Assembly (NCBI RefSeq): GCF_033558715.1
Contig: NZ_CP114606.1
Span: forward strand, 2,728,001 to 2,792,000
Origin: Acinetobacter sp. YWS30-1
Lineage (GTDB): Bacteria > Pseudomonadota > Gammaproteobacteria > Pseudomonadales > Moraxellaceae
Reading direction: 5' to 3'
DNA length: 64,000 nt
Shown here: positions 18,120-25,342 of the stretch, piece after piece
How positions within the stretch are numbered: position 1 is the stretch's first letter
Layout of the letters: each line of letters starts with the position of its first letter
Program-made: the position numbers and the translations under genes
Notes under the pieces: model-generated
Databases searched by the model: none
What the model was told of the DNA's origin: nothing
What the model saw: only the letters and a program-made list of their open reading frames with translations

Positions 18120-19139
18120 TTAACGCTTCGAGTTATAGATCTGGTCGAAGATTGCGCCATTCACAAAGTGAGTTTTCTGTGCATTGGCCCAGCCACCGAA
18201 TACTTCATCAATGGTAAAGGTTTTAATTTTTGGGAACTGTGATGAATATTTGGCTAATACTTTCTCATTACGTGGACGGTAGAAATGTCGTGCTGCCATG
18301 TCCTGACCAAGTGGAGAGTAAAGATAGTTGATATAACCTTTAGCTAACCATTTATTGCCATTTTTATCTACGGTACGATCTACGATGGCTACAGAGGGTT
18401 CAGTCAGAATGGTCAAAGATGGATAAACGATATCAAACTTATTTTTACCGAGAGTTTTTTGTGTTACTAGGGCTTCATTTTCCCAAGTTAACAACACATC
18501 ACCAATATTACGTTCAGCAAATGTGGTCATCGATGCACGTGCAGCAGAGTCCATCACTTTGACGTTTTTATAAAGCTTGCCGACAAATTCTTGGGCTTTG
18601 GCTTTGCTACCACCCGGCTGTTTCTCTGCATAACCCCAAGCTGACAGATAAACCCAACGTGGCAAGCCACCAGTTTTCGGATTTGGTGTAATAATTTCTA
18701 CACCCGGTTTAGTCAGATCTTTCCAGTCTTTAATTCCTTTGGGGTTATCCTTACGTACCATGAAGACAATCGTTGAAGTATAAGGTGCAGAATTGTGCGG
18801 GAACTCTTTTTGCCAGCCTGGCTGGATCTGACCAGATCTTACGATCTCTTCAATATCGTTTGCCAATGCCAAGGTCACCACATCACCTTTTAAACCGTCA
18901 ACCACAGAACGGGCCTGTTTACCTGAACCGCCGTGAGACTGTTTAAAGTTCACATCAATACCGGTTCGTTTTTTCCAGTAGGCACCAAAAGATTTGTTGA
19001 ATTCGTCATAGAATTCACGGGTCGCATCATAAGAAACGTTCAGGAATTCACGATCCGCGGCTTGGCTCGCAGTTGCAGTATATGTCAGACCTGTTGCCAA
19101 TAAGGCAGCACTAACCAGTGATTTTAATTGAGTTTTCAT
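18120..19139 (-). CDS. sbp: Sulfate/thiosulfate ABC transporter periplasmic substrate-binding protein
   Basis: Periplasmic binding protein that delivers sulfate (or thiosulfate) to a CysTWA-type importer. The 339 aa start with a signal peptide ending near ASQA (residue 27). The family signatures LNVSYDATREFYDEFN, QSHGGSGKQARSV and DVLLTWENEA are clear, as is VFGGWANAQKTHF at the C-terminus. No permease or ATPase genes are adjacent. The start of the 242-bp upstream spacer should carry its promoter. A truncated paralogue lies immediately upstream. Choice between Sbp and CysP is not certain from sequence alone. Confidence 0.92.
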   Translation of the reverse strand: MKTQLKSLVSAALLATGLTYTATASQAADREFLNVSYDATREFYDEFNKSFGAYWKKRTGIDVNFKQSHGGSGKQARSVVDGLKGDVVTLALANDIEEIVRSGQIQPGWQKEFPHNSAPYTSTIVFMVRKDNPKGIKDWKDLTKPGVEIITPNPKTGGLPRWVYLSAWGYAEKQPGGSKAKAQEFVGKLYKNVKVMDSAARASMTTFAERNIGDVLLTWENEALVTQKTLGKNKFDIVYPSLTILTEPSVAIVDRTVDKNGNKWLAKGYINYLYSPLGQDMAARHFYRPRNEKVLAKYSSQFPKIKTFTIDEVFGGWANAQKTHFVNGAIFDQIYNSKR

Positions 19140-19326
19140 AAGAGCATCGGGAGATTATCTTCATTAGATATAACTATATGAAATAAAATTATTTTTCGCA
19201 ATTGAGCAAACAAAGTGCATACAGGGTAATATTTAGTTATTTTTTGTTTTAATTTCATGTTTTATATAATAAAAATATCTAAATTAAAGGCTTATTCTAT
19301 TTTTATAGCATTTTATGCTTTAGATA

Positions 19327-19354
19327 TAAAAAAAACGGATAATAAATTATCCGC
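19327..19354 (-). terminator. Terminator of the truncated sbp paralogue
   Basis: On the minus strand CGGATAA-TTTA-TTATCCG is followed by eight T residues, 28 bp after the stop of the truncated gene. The terminator has survived although its gene has lost its 5' part. Confidence 0.85.
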
Positions 19355-19381
19355 TTTCTACTTATGGTTCAGTAATTAGAA

Positions 19382-19588
19382 TTATTTACGGTTTTCCGCA
19401 GAGATTTGATCGTAGATGGCTCCATTCACAAAATGGGTTTTCTGCGCTTTTGCCCAGCCGCCAAAGACTTTATCAATGGTAAAAGTCTGGATTTTTGGGA
19501 ATTGCGCCGCATATTTTGCTGCTGCTTTAGCATCACGTGGACGGAAGTAATATTTCGCTGCCAGCTCCTGCCCTTTTGGTGAATATAA
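19382..19588 (-). pseudogene. 3' stump of a second sulfate-binding protein gene (sbp paralogue)
   Basis: The last 68 codons of an Sbp-like protein remain (LYSPKGQELAAKYYFRPRD through VFGGWAKAQKTHFVNG to the stop). They are clearly homologous to the C-terminus of the intact sbp nearby but differ at many codons, so this is an old paralogue rather than a recent duplication. It ends at a leucine codon where the IS200/IS605 right end (TCAA on the minus strand) begins. The remaining 270 or so codons are absent from the other side of the element and from the window. Confidence 0.9.
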
Positions 19589-19598
19589 TTGACATACT

Positions 19599-19629
19599 CC
19601 CACCACTTTCGTTTTCACTCAAGTGGGGG
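19599..19629 (-). repeat. IS200/IS605 right-end subterminal hairpin, predicted 3' part of the TnpB guide RNA scaffold
   Basis: On the minus strand CCCCCAC...GTGGTGGG forms an imperfect hairpin with one extrahelical T, ten nucleotides from the TCAA terminus. In characterised elements this right-end segment is also the 3' scaffold of the TnpB omega/reRNA. The guide would then be the flanking host DNA, here the sbp stump. The RNA itself is inferred. Confidence 0.7.
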
Positions 19630-19647
19630 ATTCTAAAAGCAAAGCTC

Positions 19648-20955
19648 TTAGGCGACTTCCTCACGGATTTCGCTTGCTTTCTGCTTCTTAGGGCGACCTT
19701 TACCGCATCCACCCTCCACAGACAAAACGGCATGTCCTGCCGACAATATATTACGAGATGCGTTTAAATCCGCATTCGCAACATAACCGCATCCGACACA
19801 CTCAAATTTAGCTTGAGTTTGTCGGTTTTCTTTTGCTACATGACCACATTCACAGCAGGTTTGACTTGTGTACTTCGGATCAACTTTTACAAGTAATCCA
19901 CCTCGCCATTGTTGCTTATATTCCAACATACTAACGAGCATGCCCCAACCTTGATCTAGGATTGATTTGTTTAAGCCTGACTTAGCTTTTACATTCTTTC
20001 CTTGATTTTCGATTGTGCCACTTGCTGACTTCGACATATTTGCTACTTTTAAATCCTCAACAGCAATCATTGCGTGGTTTTTGCTGAGCGTTGTAGTGAT
20101 TTTTTGCAAGTAGTCATGACGAATATTGGCAATGTGATGATGTAGTTTATTGATTTTAAAATTCAGTTTTTTCCAATTTTGACTAAATTTAACTTTCTTT
20201 CTCTGCTTCCGTTGAAGTCTAGCTAATTTAATCTGATTGGTTTTAAAGCTATTGATCGGGTCAAAGACCTGACCATTTGAGGTAGTGATTAATTTCTTAA
20301 CACCAAGATCAACACCAATCGCTGATTTTGATGGGTGGATCGGCATTTCAGTAAGTTCTGTTTCAGTACAGAATGAAACGTACCAACGTCCTGACACCTT
20401 ACTGATCGTCACATTTTTTATTGTGCCTAGAATCTCTTGCGACTTCCTGAATTTAATAACACCTACGCCATTAGGGAGTTTGAGTTTATTTCCTTTAACC
20501 CAACAGTATTTATCGAATTGTACAAGGCGAATGGAATCATAACCGTCTGATTTTTTCTTAAATCTAGGCATAAGTGGGCGCAACTGAACCTCAGTACCAT
20601 CAGCCAATTTAAAAAATTTAGGTTTCTTAGGTTTGCGCTTTTTTTCTTTTAGTCGAGCATGTTCTTTAGGGTTGAAAAACTTCCCCCATGCTGATGCAAG
20701 ATCACGAACTTTTTGTTGAAGTGACACAGCATTTGAATTTCCATCTAAAAAGCTAAACTGAGGATTCTTTTTCAGTGCTGTTATCTTTTTTACTAGATTC
20801 ACCGCATTAATGTGTTTATTTTGAGCAAACATTTCAAATGAAATTGCTAATATTTGATTCCAAACAAAGCGTGCAGAGCCAACGAGATTATTTAAAATAA
20901 CCTCTTGCTCGACATTAGGCTCAAGCCTAAATTTATACGCTTTATTGATTTTCAT
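19648..20955 (-). CDS. tnpB: RNA-guided nuclease TnpB (OrfB) of an IS200/IS605 element
   Basis: TnpB proteins are RNA-guided DNA nucleases that help IS200/IS605 elements persist by cutting the empty donor site. The 435 aa have an N-terminal helix-turn-helix/wedge region and a RuvC core with the three acidic residues Asp216 (VGVDLGVKK), Glu300 (MIAVEDLKV) and Asp396 (YVANADLNASRN). A zinc ribbon uses Cys367/Cys370 and Cys386/Cys389. All catalytic and zinc residues are present, so activity is plausible. The extreme C-terminus is Lys-rich. It is divergent from tnpA with a 59-bp gap. Confidence 0.95.
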   Translation of the reverse strand: MKINKAYKFRLEPNVEQEVILNNLVGSARFVWNQILAISFEMFAQNKHINAVNLVKKITALKKNPQFSFLDGNSNAVSLQQKVRDLASAWGKFFNPKEHARLKEKKRKPKKPKFFKLADGTEVQLRPLMPRFKKKSDGYDSIRLVQFDKYCWVKGNKLKLPNGVGVIKFRKSQEILGTIKNVTISKVSGRWYVSFCTETELTEMPIHPSKSAIGVDLGVKKLITTSNGQVFDPINSFKTNQIKLARLQRKQRKKVKFSQNWKKLNFKINKLHHHIANIRHDYLQKITTTLSKNHAMIAVEDLKVANMSKSASGTIENQGKNVKAKSGLNKSILDQGWGMLVSMLEYKQQWRGGLLVKVDPKYTSQTCCECGHVAKENRQTQAKFECVGCGYVANADLNASRNILSAGHAVLSVEGGCGKGRPKKQKASEIREEVA

Positions 20956-21014
20956 TAATGAGTGTGTATCTGGTAATATGGTGCTGATTCTAACATTTTA
21001 GGTATATTTTTTCA

Positions 21015-21413
21015 ATGAGTGAGATATATAAAAACCGACATTCAGCCTTTAATCTTCATGTTCATTTAGTTTTTATAACGAAATATCGAAAAAAAATACT
21101 AGGTGAGTTGCATCATAAATATTTCAATGAGTGTGCAACTGAAATATGTAAAGATTTTGATGCTGAATTAAAGGAATGTAATGGTGAATCCGACCATGTT
21201 CACATGCTTATTCAGTATCCACCAACGGTACAGTTAAGCAAATTGGTTAATAATTTAAAGTCTGTAACAAGTAGAAGAATGCGAAATGAGTTTTTAGACT
21301 TGAGAGGGAATTATACAAAACCTGTTTTATGGTCAAGATCATATTTTGCAGGGTCTTGTGGTGGTGCGCCTTTGGAAATAATCAAACAATATATTCAGAA
21401 TCAACAAGGTTGA
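21015..21413 (+). CDS. tnpA: IS200/IS605-family HUH transposase TnpA
   Basis: Single-strand DNA transposase of the Y1 HUH class, working as a dimer on the subterminal hairpins. The 132 aa carry the metal-binding H61-V-H63 motif (ESDHVHMLIQYPP) and the catalytic Tyr126 in the C-terminal helix (EIIKQYIQNQ). Length and motifs are complete. It overlaps no other gene and lies divergent to tnpB, the arrangement of IS605 and IS608 rather than that of ISDra2. Confidence 0.95.
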   Translation: MSEIYKNRHSAFNLHVHLVFITKYRKKILGELHHKYFNECATEICKDFDAELKECNGESDHVHMLIQYPPTVQLSKLVNNLKSVTSRRMRNEFLDLRGNYTKPVLWSRSYFAGSCGGAPLEIIKQYIQNQQG

Positions 21414-21886
21414 AATTTGTGAAATTCACCTCCACCCTGACTGACGGGTGGAGTCCTCTTTCACTTGGAGATAGTAGAAGTTATTATCTTTTTCATGATG
21501 GGCACTCATTGCTAATTTACTCAGCACTATATAAACAAAAAAATTACTTAACAATCATGTGTTTATAATATTTTATCCAATCATATTCTATTTTTGATAT
21601 ATATGCTCACAATTCATTTCGGATACATTTTCCCCTAAAAATTTAATATCCTGCTACAATATAAGACAGTTCTTCACGATCTCTACACAGTTATCTGTTA
21701 CAAATAGGCAACTTAAATGTGGAAATCCTGAGATTTAGTAATTTTCCACAGAGAAATATTAGTTTTTTGTAAAAAATGTGACTTGGTTCTACTTTTTCAT
21801 ATCTGAATGTGATTAGATTGTAGCCAGTATTATAACAACATTTTTAACAAAACAAGATTAACCAAAGCCAAGGAGGAAGTTTGGAT
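21414..21886. other. IS left end plus AT-rich spacer without genes
   Basis: The first 60 bp are the element's left end, with a perfect 8-bp hairpin CTCCACCC/GGGTGGAG at 21430-21453. From about 21474 onward the DNA is AT-rich with no homology to sbp on either strand and no convincing gene. It should include the promoter for the small exported protein at 21887. Several TTATC/TTTTCCACA-like words occur around 21690-21760 but do not form an ordered array. Confidence 0.6.
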
Positions 21887-22192
21887 ATGAAATTTAAAAT
21901 ATTTACAGCCAGCATCCTAAGTCTTATCACGCTGTTCTCGATTCAACTTGGCCATGCCGTAGTTGTGAAAACAGAGCTACCTAAAGCCTCTGTAAGTGCA
22001 ATTGAAGTGAAAACCTCACCAATTGAAAAAGCAATTCAGCAACATAAAGCTGATAAAAATGCTTTTCATACTGAGGATGAACTTAAAGCGCTGACTGCGT
22101 TCAAATCAAATCCGACTCAAAGCTTTTTTGCAGCTCAAAACTTGCGCTTTACCCGCTTTGTGCAAAGTATCTTTTCTCCGAGCAATTCATAA
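21887..22192 (+). CDS. Small exported protein of unknown function
   Basis: I do not recognise this family. The 101 aa start with a clear signal peptide (basic MKFKIF, a hydrophobic core, then GHA as likely cleavage site near residue 24). The mature part is about 77 aa, rich in Lys, Ala and Thr, predicted mostly helical, with no Cys. A strong AAGGAGG Shine-Dalgarno at 21870-21876 favours the ATG at 21887 over a TTG six bases upstream. It is monocistronic: an AT-rich spacer lies upstream and a strong terminator downstream, before gltX. Confidence 0.75.
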   Translation: MKFKIFTASILSLITLFSIQLGHAVVVKTELPKASVSAIEVKTSPIEKAIQQHKADKNAFHTEDELKALTAFKSNPTQSFFAAQNLRFTRFVQSIFSPSNS

Positions 22193-22237
22193 GACTTAGT
22201 TTTAGTTCTCCACATTCGTTATATTTTGCTCATCCTG

Positions 22238-22288
22238 AAAAGCCGCATCATTCAATGTTGAATAAAGCATTAAGTGATGTGGCTTTTT
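22238..22288 (+). terminator. Terminator between the small exported protein gene and gltX
   Basis: AAAAGCCGCATCA pairs with TGATGTGGCTTTT (one G-U pair) across a 24-nt loop and is followed by a T run. The gltX promoter must overlap or follow it, within 43 bp of the gltX start. Confidence 0.8.
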
Positions 22289-22331
22289 CGTTATAATAGC
22301 TGCAATTTTATATTTAAGATTAGATCCGGTT

Positions 22332-23840
22332 ATGACTGTTCGTACTCGTATTGCACCTTCTCCTACCGGTTTCCCGCATGTGGGAACTGCCTATATTGCC
22401 CTGTTCAACCTGTGTTTTGCCAAACAGCACGGTGGCAAATTCATTCTTCGTATTGAAGATACGGATCAGCTGCGTTCTACTCCTGAATCTGAAAAAATGA
22501 TTCTGGACTCCCTACGCTGGTTAGGCCTGAACTGGTCAGAAGGTCCAGATGTCAGTGGTCCACATGCACCGTACCGTCAGTCAGAACGCATGAGCATCTA
22601 TAAAAAATACGCAGAAGAACTGGTAGATAAAGGTCATGCCTTCTACTGCTTCGCAACAGCGCAAGAACTGGATGAAATGCGTGCTGAACAGCAGGCTCGT
22701 GGCGAAACTCCACGCTATGATGGCCGCGGTCTAAAACTGTCTAAAGAAGAAGTGGCACGTCGTCTGGCAGCTGGTGAACCGCACGTGATCCGTATGAAAG
22801 TGCCGACTGAAGGGGTATGTACCTTTAATGACATGCTCCGTGGTGAAGTAGAAATTCCATGGGCGCAAGTCGACATGCAAATTCTGCTAAAAACGGATGG
22901 TCTGCCAACTTACCATTTGGCAAACGTGGTTGATGATCACCTGATGCAAATTACGCATGTGATTCGTGGTGAAGAATGGATTCCATCTGCACCGAAACAT
23001 CAGTTGCTGTACAAATACTTTGGTTGGGACATGCCAGTCCTGTGCCACATGCCTCTACTGCGTAACCCAGACAAATCAAAACTGTCTAAACGTAAGAACC
23101 CGACCTCAATTAACTACTACAAAGATATCGGCGTATTGCCAGAAGCATTGCTGAACTATCTAGGCCGTATGGGCTGGTCAATGCCAGATGAGCGTGAAAA
23201 ATTCACTTTGGCTGAAATGATTGAACACTTTGACATTAACCGTGTCTCTCTGGGTGGTCCTATCTTCGATATTGAGAAACTCAACTGGTTAAATGGCCAA
23301 TGGATTAAAGCTCTCTCTCCTGCTGAACTGTTAGATACCTTACTGGCTTGGAAAGCAGACCGTGCCAAACTGGAAGAAATCGCTGCTGCAATTCAACCAC
23401 GGATCAATCTGCTGTCTGAAGCAGTGAACTGGTCAGCGCACTATTTCAACCATTTCCCGACTTTGACTAAAGAACAGTTCGAAAGCAAAAAACTTTCTGA
23501 AGAACAAGTGCGTCAAAGCCTGCAATTTGCGATCTGGCGTCTAGAAAGCCTGTTCACCTGGAACAATGACACTGTTAGCCAAACGTTGATGGATCTGGCG
23601 AATCAGATGAGCATTAAATTACGTGACTTTATGCCAGCGTTCTTTATTGCGATTGCCGGTTCAACCGCTTCTACCCCAGTCATGCAGACCATGGTCACTA
23701 TTGGTCCGGATCTAACTTTTGCCCGTCTGCGCCACGCGCTGGAAGTGGTCGGTGCTCCTAGCAAGAAAGAAGTAAAAGCTTGGGAAAAACTGAATGAGAG
23801 TCTGAAACTGCCGAAAAATGAAGCAGTTGATCAAGCTTAA
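22332..23840 (+). CDS. gltX: Glutamate--tRNA ligase
   Basis: Class I aminoacyl-tRNA synthetase charging tRNA-Glu. The 502 aa have the HIGH-type signature in [13 protein letters not shown] at the N-terminus, the KMSKS-type loop [16 protein letters not shown] near residue 250, and the helical C-terminal anticodon-binding domain. A tRNA-Glu(TTC) gene lies 170 bp downstream, although that pairing need not be functional. Confidence 0.97.
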   Translation: MTVRTRIAPSPTGFPHVGTAYIALFNLCFAKQHGGKFILRIEDTDQLRSTPESEKMILDSLRWLGLNWSEGPDVSGPHAPYRQSERMSIYKKYAEELVDKGHAFYCFATAQELDEMRAEQQARGETPRYDGRGLKLSKEEVARRLAAGEPHVIRMKVPTEGVCTFNDMLRGEVEIPWAQVDMQILLKTDGLPTYHLANVVDDHLMQITHVIRGEEWIPSAPKHQLLYKYFGWDMPVLCHMPLLRNPDKSKLSKRKNPTSINYYKDIGVLPEALLNYLGRMGWSMPDEREKFTLAEMIEHFDINRVSLGGPIFDIEKLNWLNGQWIKALSPAELLDTLLAWKADRAKLEEIAAAIQPRINLLSEAVNWSAHYFNHFPTLTKEQFESKKLSEEQVRQSLQFAIWRLESLFTWNNDTVSQTLMDLANQMSIKLRDFMPAFFIAIAGSTASTPVMQTMVTIGPDLTFARLRHALEVVGAPSKKEVKAWEKLNESLKLPKNEAVDQA

Positions 23841-23852
23841 TTTATTTTTTAG

Positions 23853-23881
23853 TTGACGTCTAAGCGTTATATCCATAATAT
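23853..23881 (+). promoter_or_regulatory. Sigma-70 promoter of the tRNA-Ala/tRNA-Glu operon
   Basis: TTGACG at 23853-23858 and TAATAT at 23876-23881 are separated by exactly 17 bp, and the mature tRNA-Ala starts 17 bp after the -10 hexamer. This is one of the best consensus promoters in the window. Confidence 0.82.
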
Positions 23882-23897
23882 AGCGCTCACACAGACT

Positions 23898-23973
23898 GGG
23901 GTCATAGCTCAGTTGGTAGAGCGCTACAATGGCATTGTAGAGGTCAGGAGTTCGATCCTCCTTGACTCCACCA
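23898..23973 (+). tRNA. tRNA-Ala (GGC)
   Basis: A 76-nt cloverleaf with encoded CCA. The acceptor stem is GGGGTCA/TGACTCC. The anticodon stem CTACA/TGTAG encloses ATGGCAT, giving anticodon GGC. D-loop AGCTCAGTTGGTAGAGC and T-loop TTCGATC are standard. First gene of a two-tRNA transcript. Confidence 0.97.
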
Positions 23974-24009
23974 AATAAGTCTTGCTTTACCTATGTATTT
24001 GCCTCATTT

Positions 24010-24085
24010 GTCCCTATCGTCTAGAGGCCTAGGACATCGCCCTTTCACGGCGGTAACCGGGGTTCGAATCCCCGTAGGGACGCCA
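24010..24085 (+). tRNA. tRNA-Glu (TTC)
   Basis: A 76-nt cloverleaf, GTCCCTA/TAGGGAC acceptor stem, anticodon loop CTTTCAC with anticodon TTC, T-arm CGGGGTTCGAATCCCCG and encoded CCA. It lies 36 bp after tRNA-Ala and probably shares its promoter. Confidence 0.97.
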
Positions 24086-24109
24086 TATTCAAGATGGCAA
24101 CATCTTAAT

Positions 24110-24143
24110 AAAAAACCCAAGCATTGTGACTTGGGTTTTTTAT
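24110..24143 (+). terminator. Terminator of the tRNA-Ala/tRNA-Glu operon
   Basis: AAAAAACCCAAG-CATTGTGA-CTTGGGTTTTTT is a perfect U-tailed hairpin 25 bp after tRNA-Glu. Confidence 0.92.
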
Positions 24144-24228
24144 TGTCTGTCTGTTTTATATTGGCGGTATTTCGGTTTTTGCGTATCTTCCGATAAAATA
24201 ATCAGTAATTTAGAATTTTGGAGTAGTA

Positions 24229-24570
24229 ATGCAATATCGTTGCCCTAAATGTCAAAGCCCAAAAATCATGCCCGTTGCTCAGCCAGGTCAACCGGCGGCG
24301 CGCCCAGTCGTGCCTAAAAGCCTGATCATGCTGGTGCCTGCCCTGTTTGTATTATTGCTGCTGGTCATCATTAGCATCGCGATGTGGATTTTTGGAGATG
24401 GTGCAGGTACGACTTTACAGACCGCTACTGTGATCGTGTTTATTATCTGTCTGATCGCAGGCTTCATGTTCTATAAAGATTTGCCTGATTTTAAAATTTC
24501 CATGCAGGCTTTCATGCAAAGCCAAAAGAAATGGAAATGCCGTGAATGCAATCATGAGTGGGAAATCTGA
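24229..24570 (+). CDS. Small membrane protein with N- and C-terminal zinc-ribbon halves
   Basis: No specific family recognised. The 113 aa begin with CPKCQSPKIMP and end with WKCRECNHEWEI. The two CxxC knuckles could together bind one zinc ion. Between them lie a Pro/Ala-rich linker and two hydrophobic segments (about residues 31-53 and 63-83), giving a hairpin topology that puts both knuckles on the same side, presumably the cytoplasm. It is monocistronic, with a strong terminator following. Confidence 0.8.
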   Translation: MQYRCPKCQSPKIMPVAQPGQPAARPVVPKSLIMLVPALFVLLLLVIISIAMWIFGDGAGTTLQTATVIVFIICLIAGFMFYKDLPDFKISMQAFMQSQKKWKCRECNHEWEI

Positions 24571-24599
24571 TTTCTAGAGTTCACTCATTTTCAAAGCCG

Positions 24600-24632
24600 A
24601 AAAATCTTGCATGTTTATGCAAGATTTTTTTA
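24600..24632. terminator. Terminator after the zinc-ribbon membrane protein gene
   Basis: AAAATCTTGCAT-GTTT-ATGCAAGATTTTTT, a perfect 12-bp stem with a U-tract. Confidence 0.92.
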
Positions 24633-24888
24633 TTAGTAAAACTAAATCTTCTAACCCCTAATATCAAAATGTCGACTAGAACAACAAATTCATATTTCTT
24701 CCAATTTGCTTCACTTTTAAAATGAAGTTTTTTTATTTCTACTGCTTGTTTTTGCTCATTAAATACACAAAAATATCAACATGAGACTAAAAGCATGTAA
24801 TTCATTACCGAAATAAAACCGCTTTATATTGTAGTCTTTAGTGGATAGTTTAATTAATTGTTAATAATGGCAAAGGTGAGGAATAAAA
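24633..24888. other. AT-rich spacer upstream of the Sel1 protein gene
   Basis: About 250 bp of very AT-rich DNA without a plausible gene. It should contain the promoter of the downstream Sel1 gene, which has a good GGTGAGG ribosome-binding site. No clear hairpins or repeats seen. Confidence 0.5.
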
Positions 24889-25299
24889 ATGCTTAAACTT
24901 AAAAAAGTCATACATTTTCTGTTTTCTCATGATGAGCCAACAGGTTCAGAAATGGAAAATTATATTTCTGAAGCAGACACCTATTATCTGGAAGCTGTAC
25001 AGTTTGAAAAGCTTTGCCATATTTTAAAGCAACGCCAAGCTGAACAATTTCAAATTACGCAGCTAGAGCAGCAAGAAAATTATCAACGCAATGCTTTCTG
25101 GAACTACTTAAGTGCAGCAACACGTGGTCACGCCGAAGCGCAATATAGACTGGGTAAACACTTTCTTAAAGGTAGTCTAGGTTTAGATCAGAATTATTTT
25201 CATGCTGAGGAATGGCTGAATAAGGCTAAACAGCAAGGTCATTTAAAAGCTGCACAACTGTTATCAAATACTTATAGCCAAATGAGTGTCCAATATTAA
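24889..25299 (+). CDS. Sel1-like repeat protein
   Basis: A 136-aa protein with no signal peptide. The C-terminal half has Sel1-type (TPR-related) helices: AFWNYLSAATRGHAEAQYRLGKHFLKG followed by AEEWLNKAKQQGHLKAAQLLSN (shown here only as landmarks), with the consensus A-x2-G-x-A-x-A-x2-LG-x2-Y spacing. The N-terminal 60 residues are Glu/Gln-rich and helical. Such proteins usually mediate protein-protein contacts; the partner is unknown. Monocistronic, flanked by terminators. Confidence 0.82.
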   Translation: MLKLKKVIHFLFSHDEPTGSEMENYISEADTYYLEAVQFEKLCHILKQRQAEQFQITQLEQQENYQRNAFWNYLSAATRGHAEAQYRLGKHFLKGSLGLDQNYFHAEEWLNKAKQQGHLKAAQLLSNTYSQMSVQY

Positions 25300-25302
25300 A
25301 GA

Positions 25303-25332
25303 AAAAAACCAGCCCGAAAGCTGGTTTTTTTA
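25303..25332. terminator. Bidirectional terminator between the Sel1 gene and ettA
   Basis: AAAAAACCAGC-CCGAAA-GCTGGTTTTTTT has A and T tracts on both sides and lies between two convergent genes. Confidence 0.92.
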
Positions 25333-25342
25333 TGCGCTTTGA

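Larger units (their letters stand above)
19589..21473 (-). mobile_element. IS200/IS605-family element with tnpB and divergent tnpA
   Basis: Taking tnpB's strand as the top strand, the right end is at 19589: it terminates in TCAA, preceded by a subterminal hairpin with a bulged T (19599-19629) and the tetranucleotide GAAT at the hairpin foot. These match the cleavage and guide tetranucleotides known for IS608. The left-end hairpin is at 21430-21453; its tip is estimated about 20 nt further out, near 21473. There are no terminal inverted repeats or target duplication, as expected for Y1-transposase elements. Both genes look intact. I do not assign an ISfinder name. Confidence 0.85.

Noticed and set aside
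21690..21765. Possible DnaA-box cluster or origin (TTATC and TTTTCCACA words)
   Set aside because: Only imperfect, unordered matches, with no dnaA, dnaN or gidA nearby. AT-rich DNA gives such words by chance.
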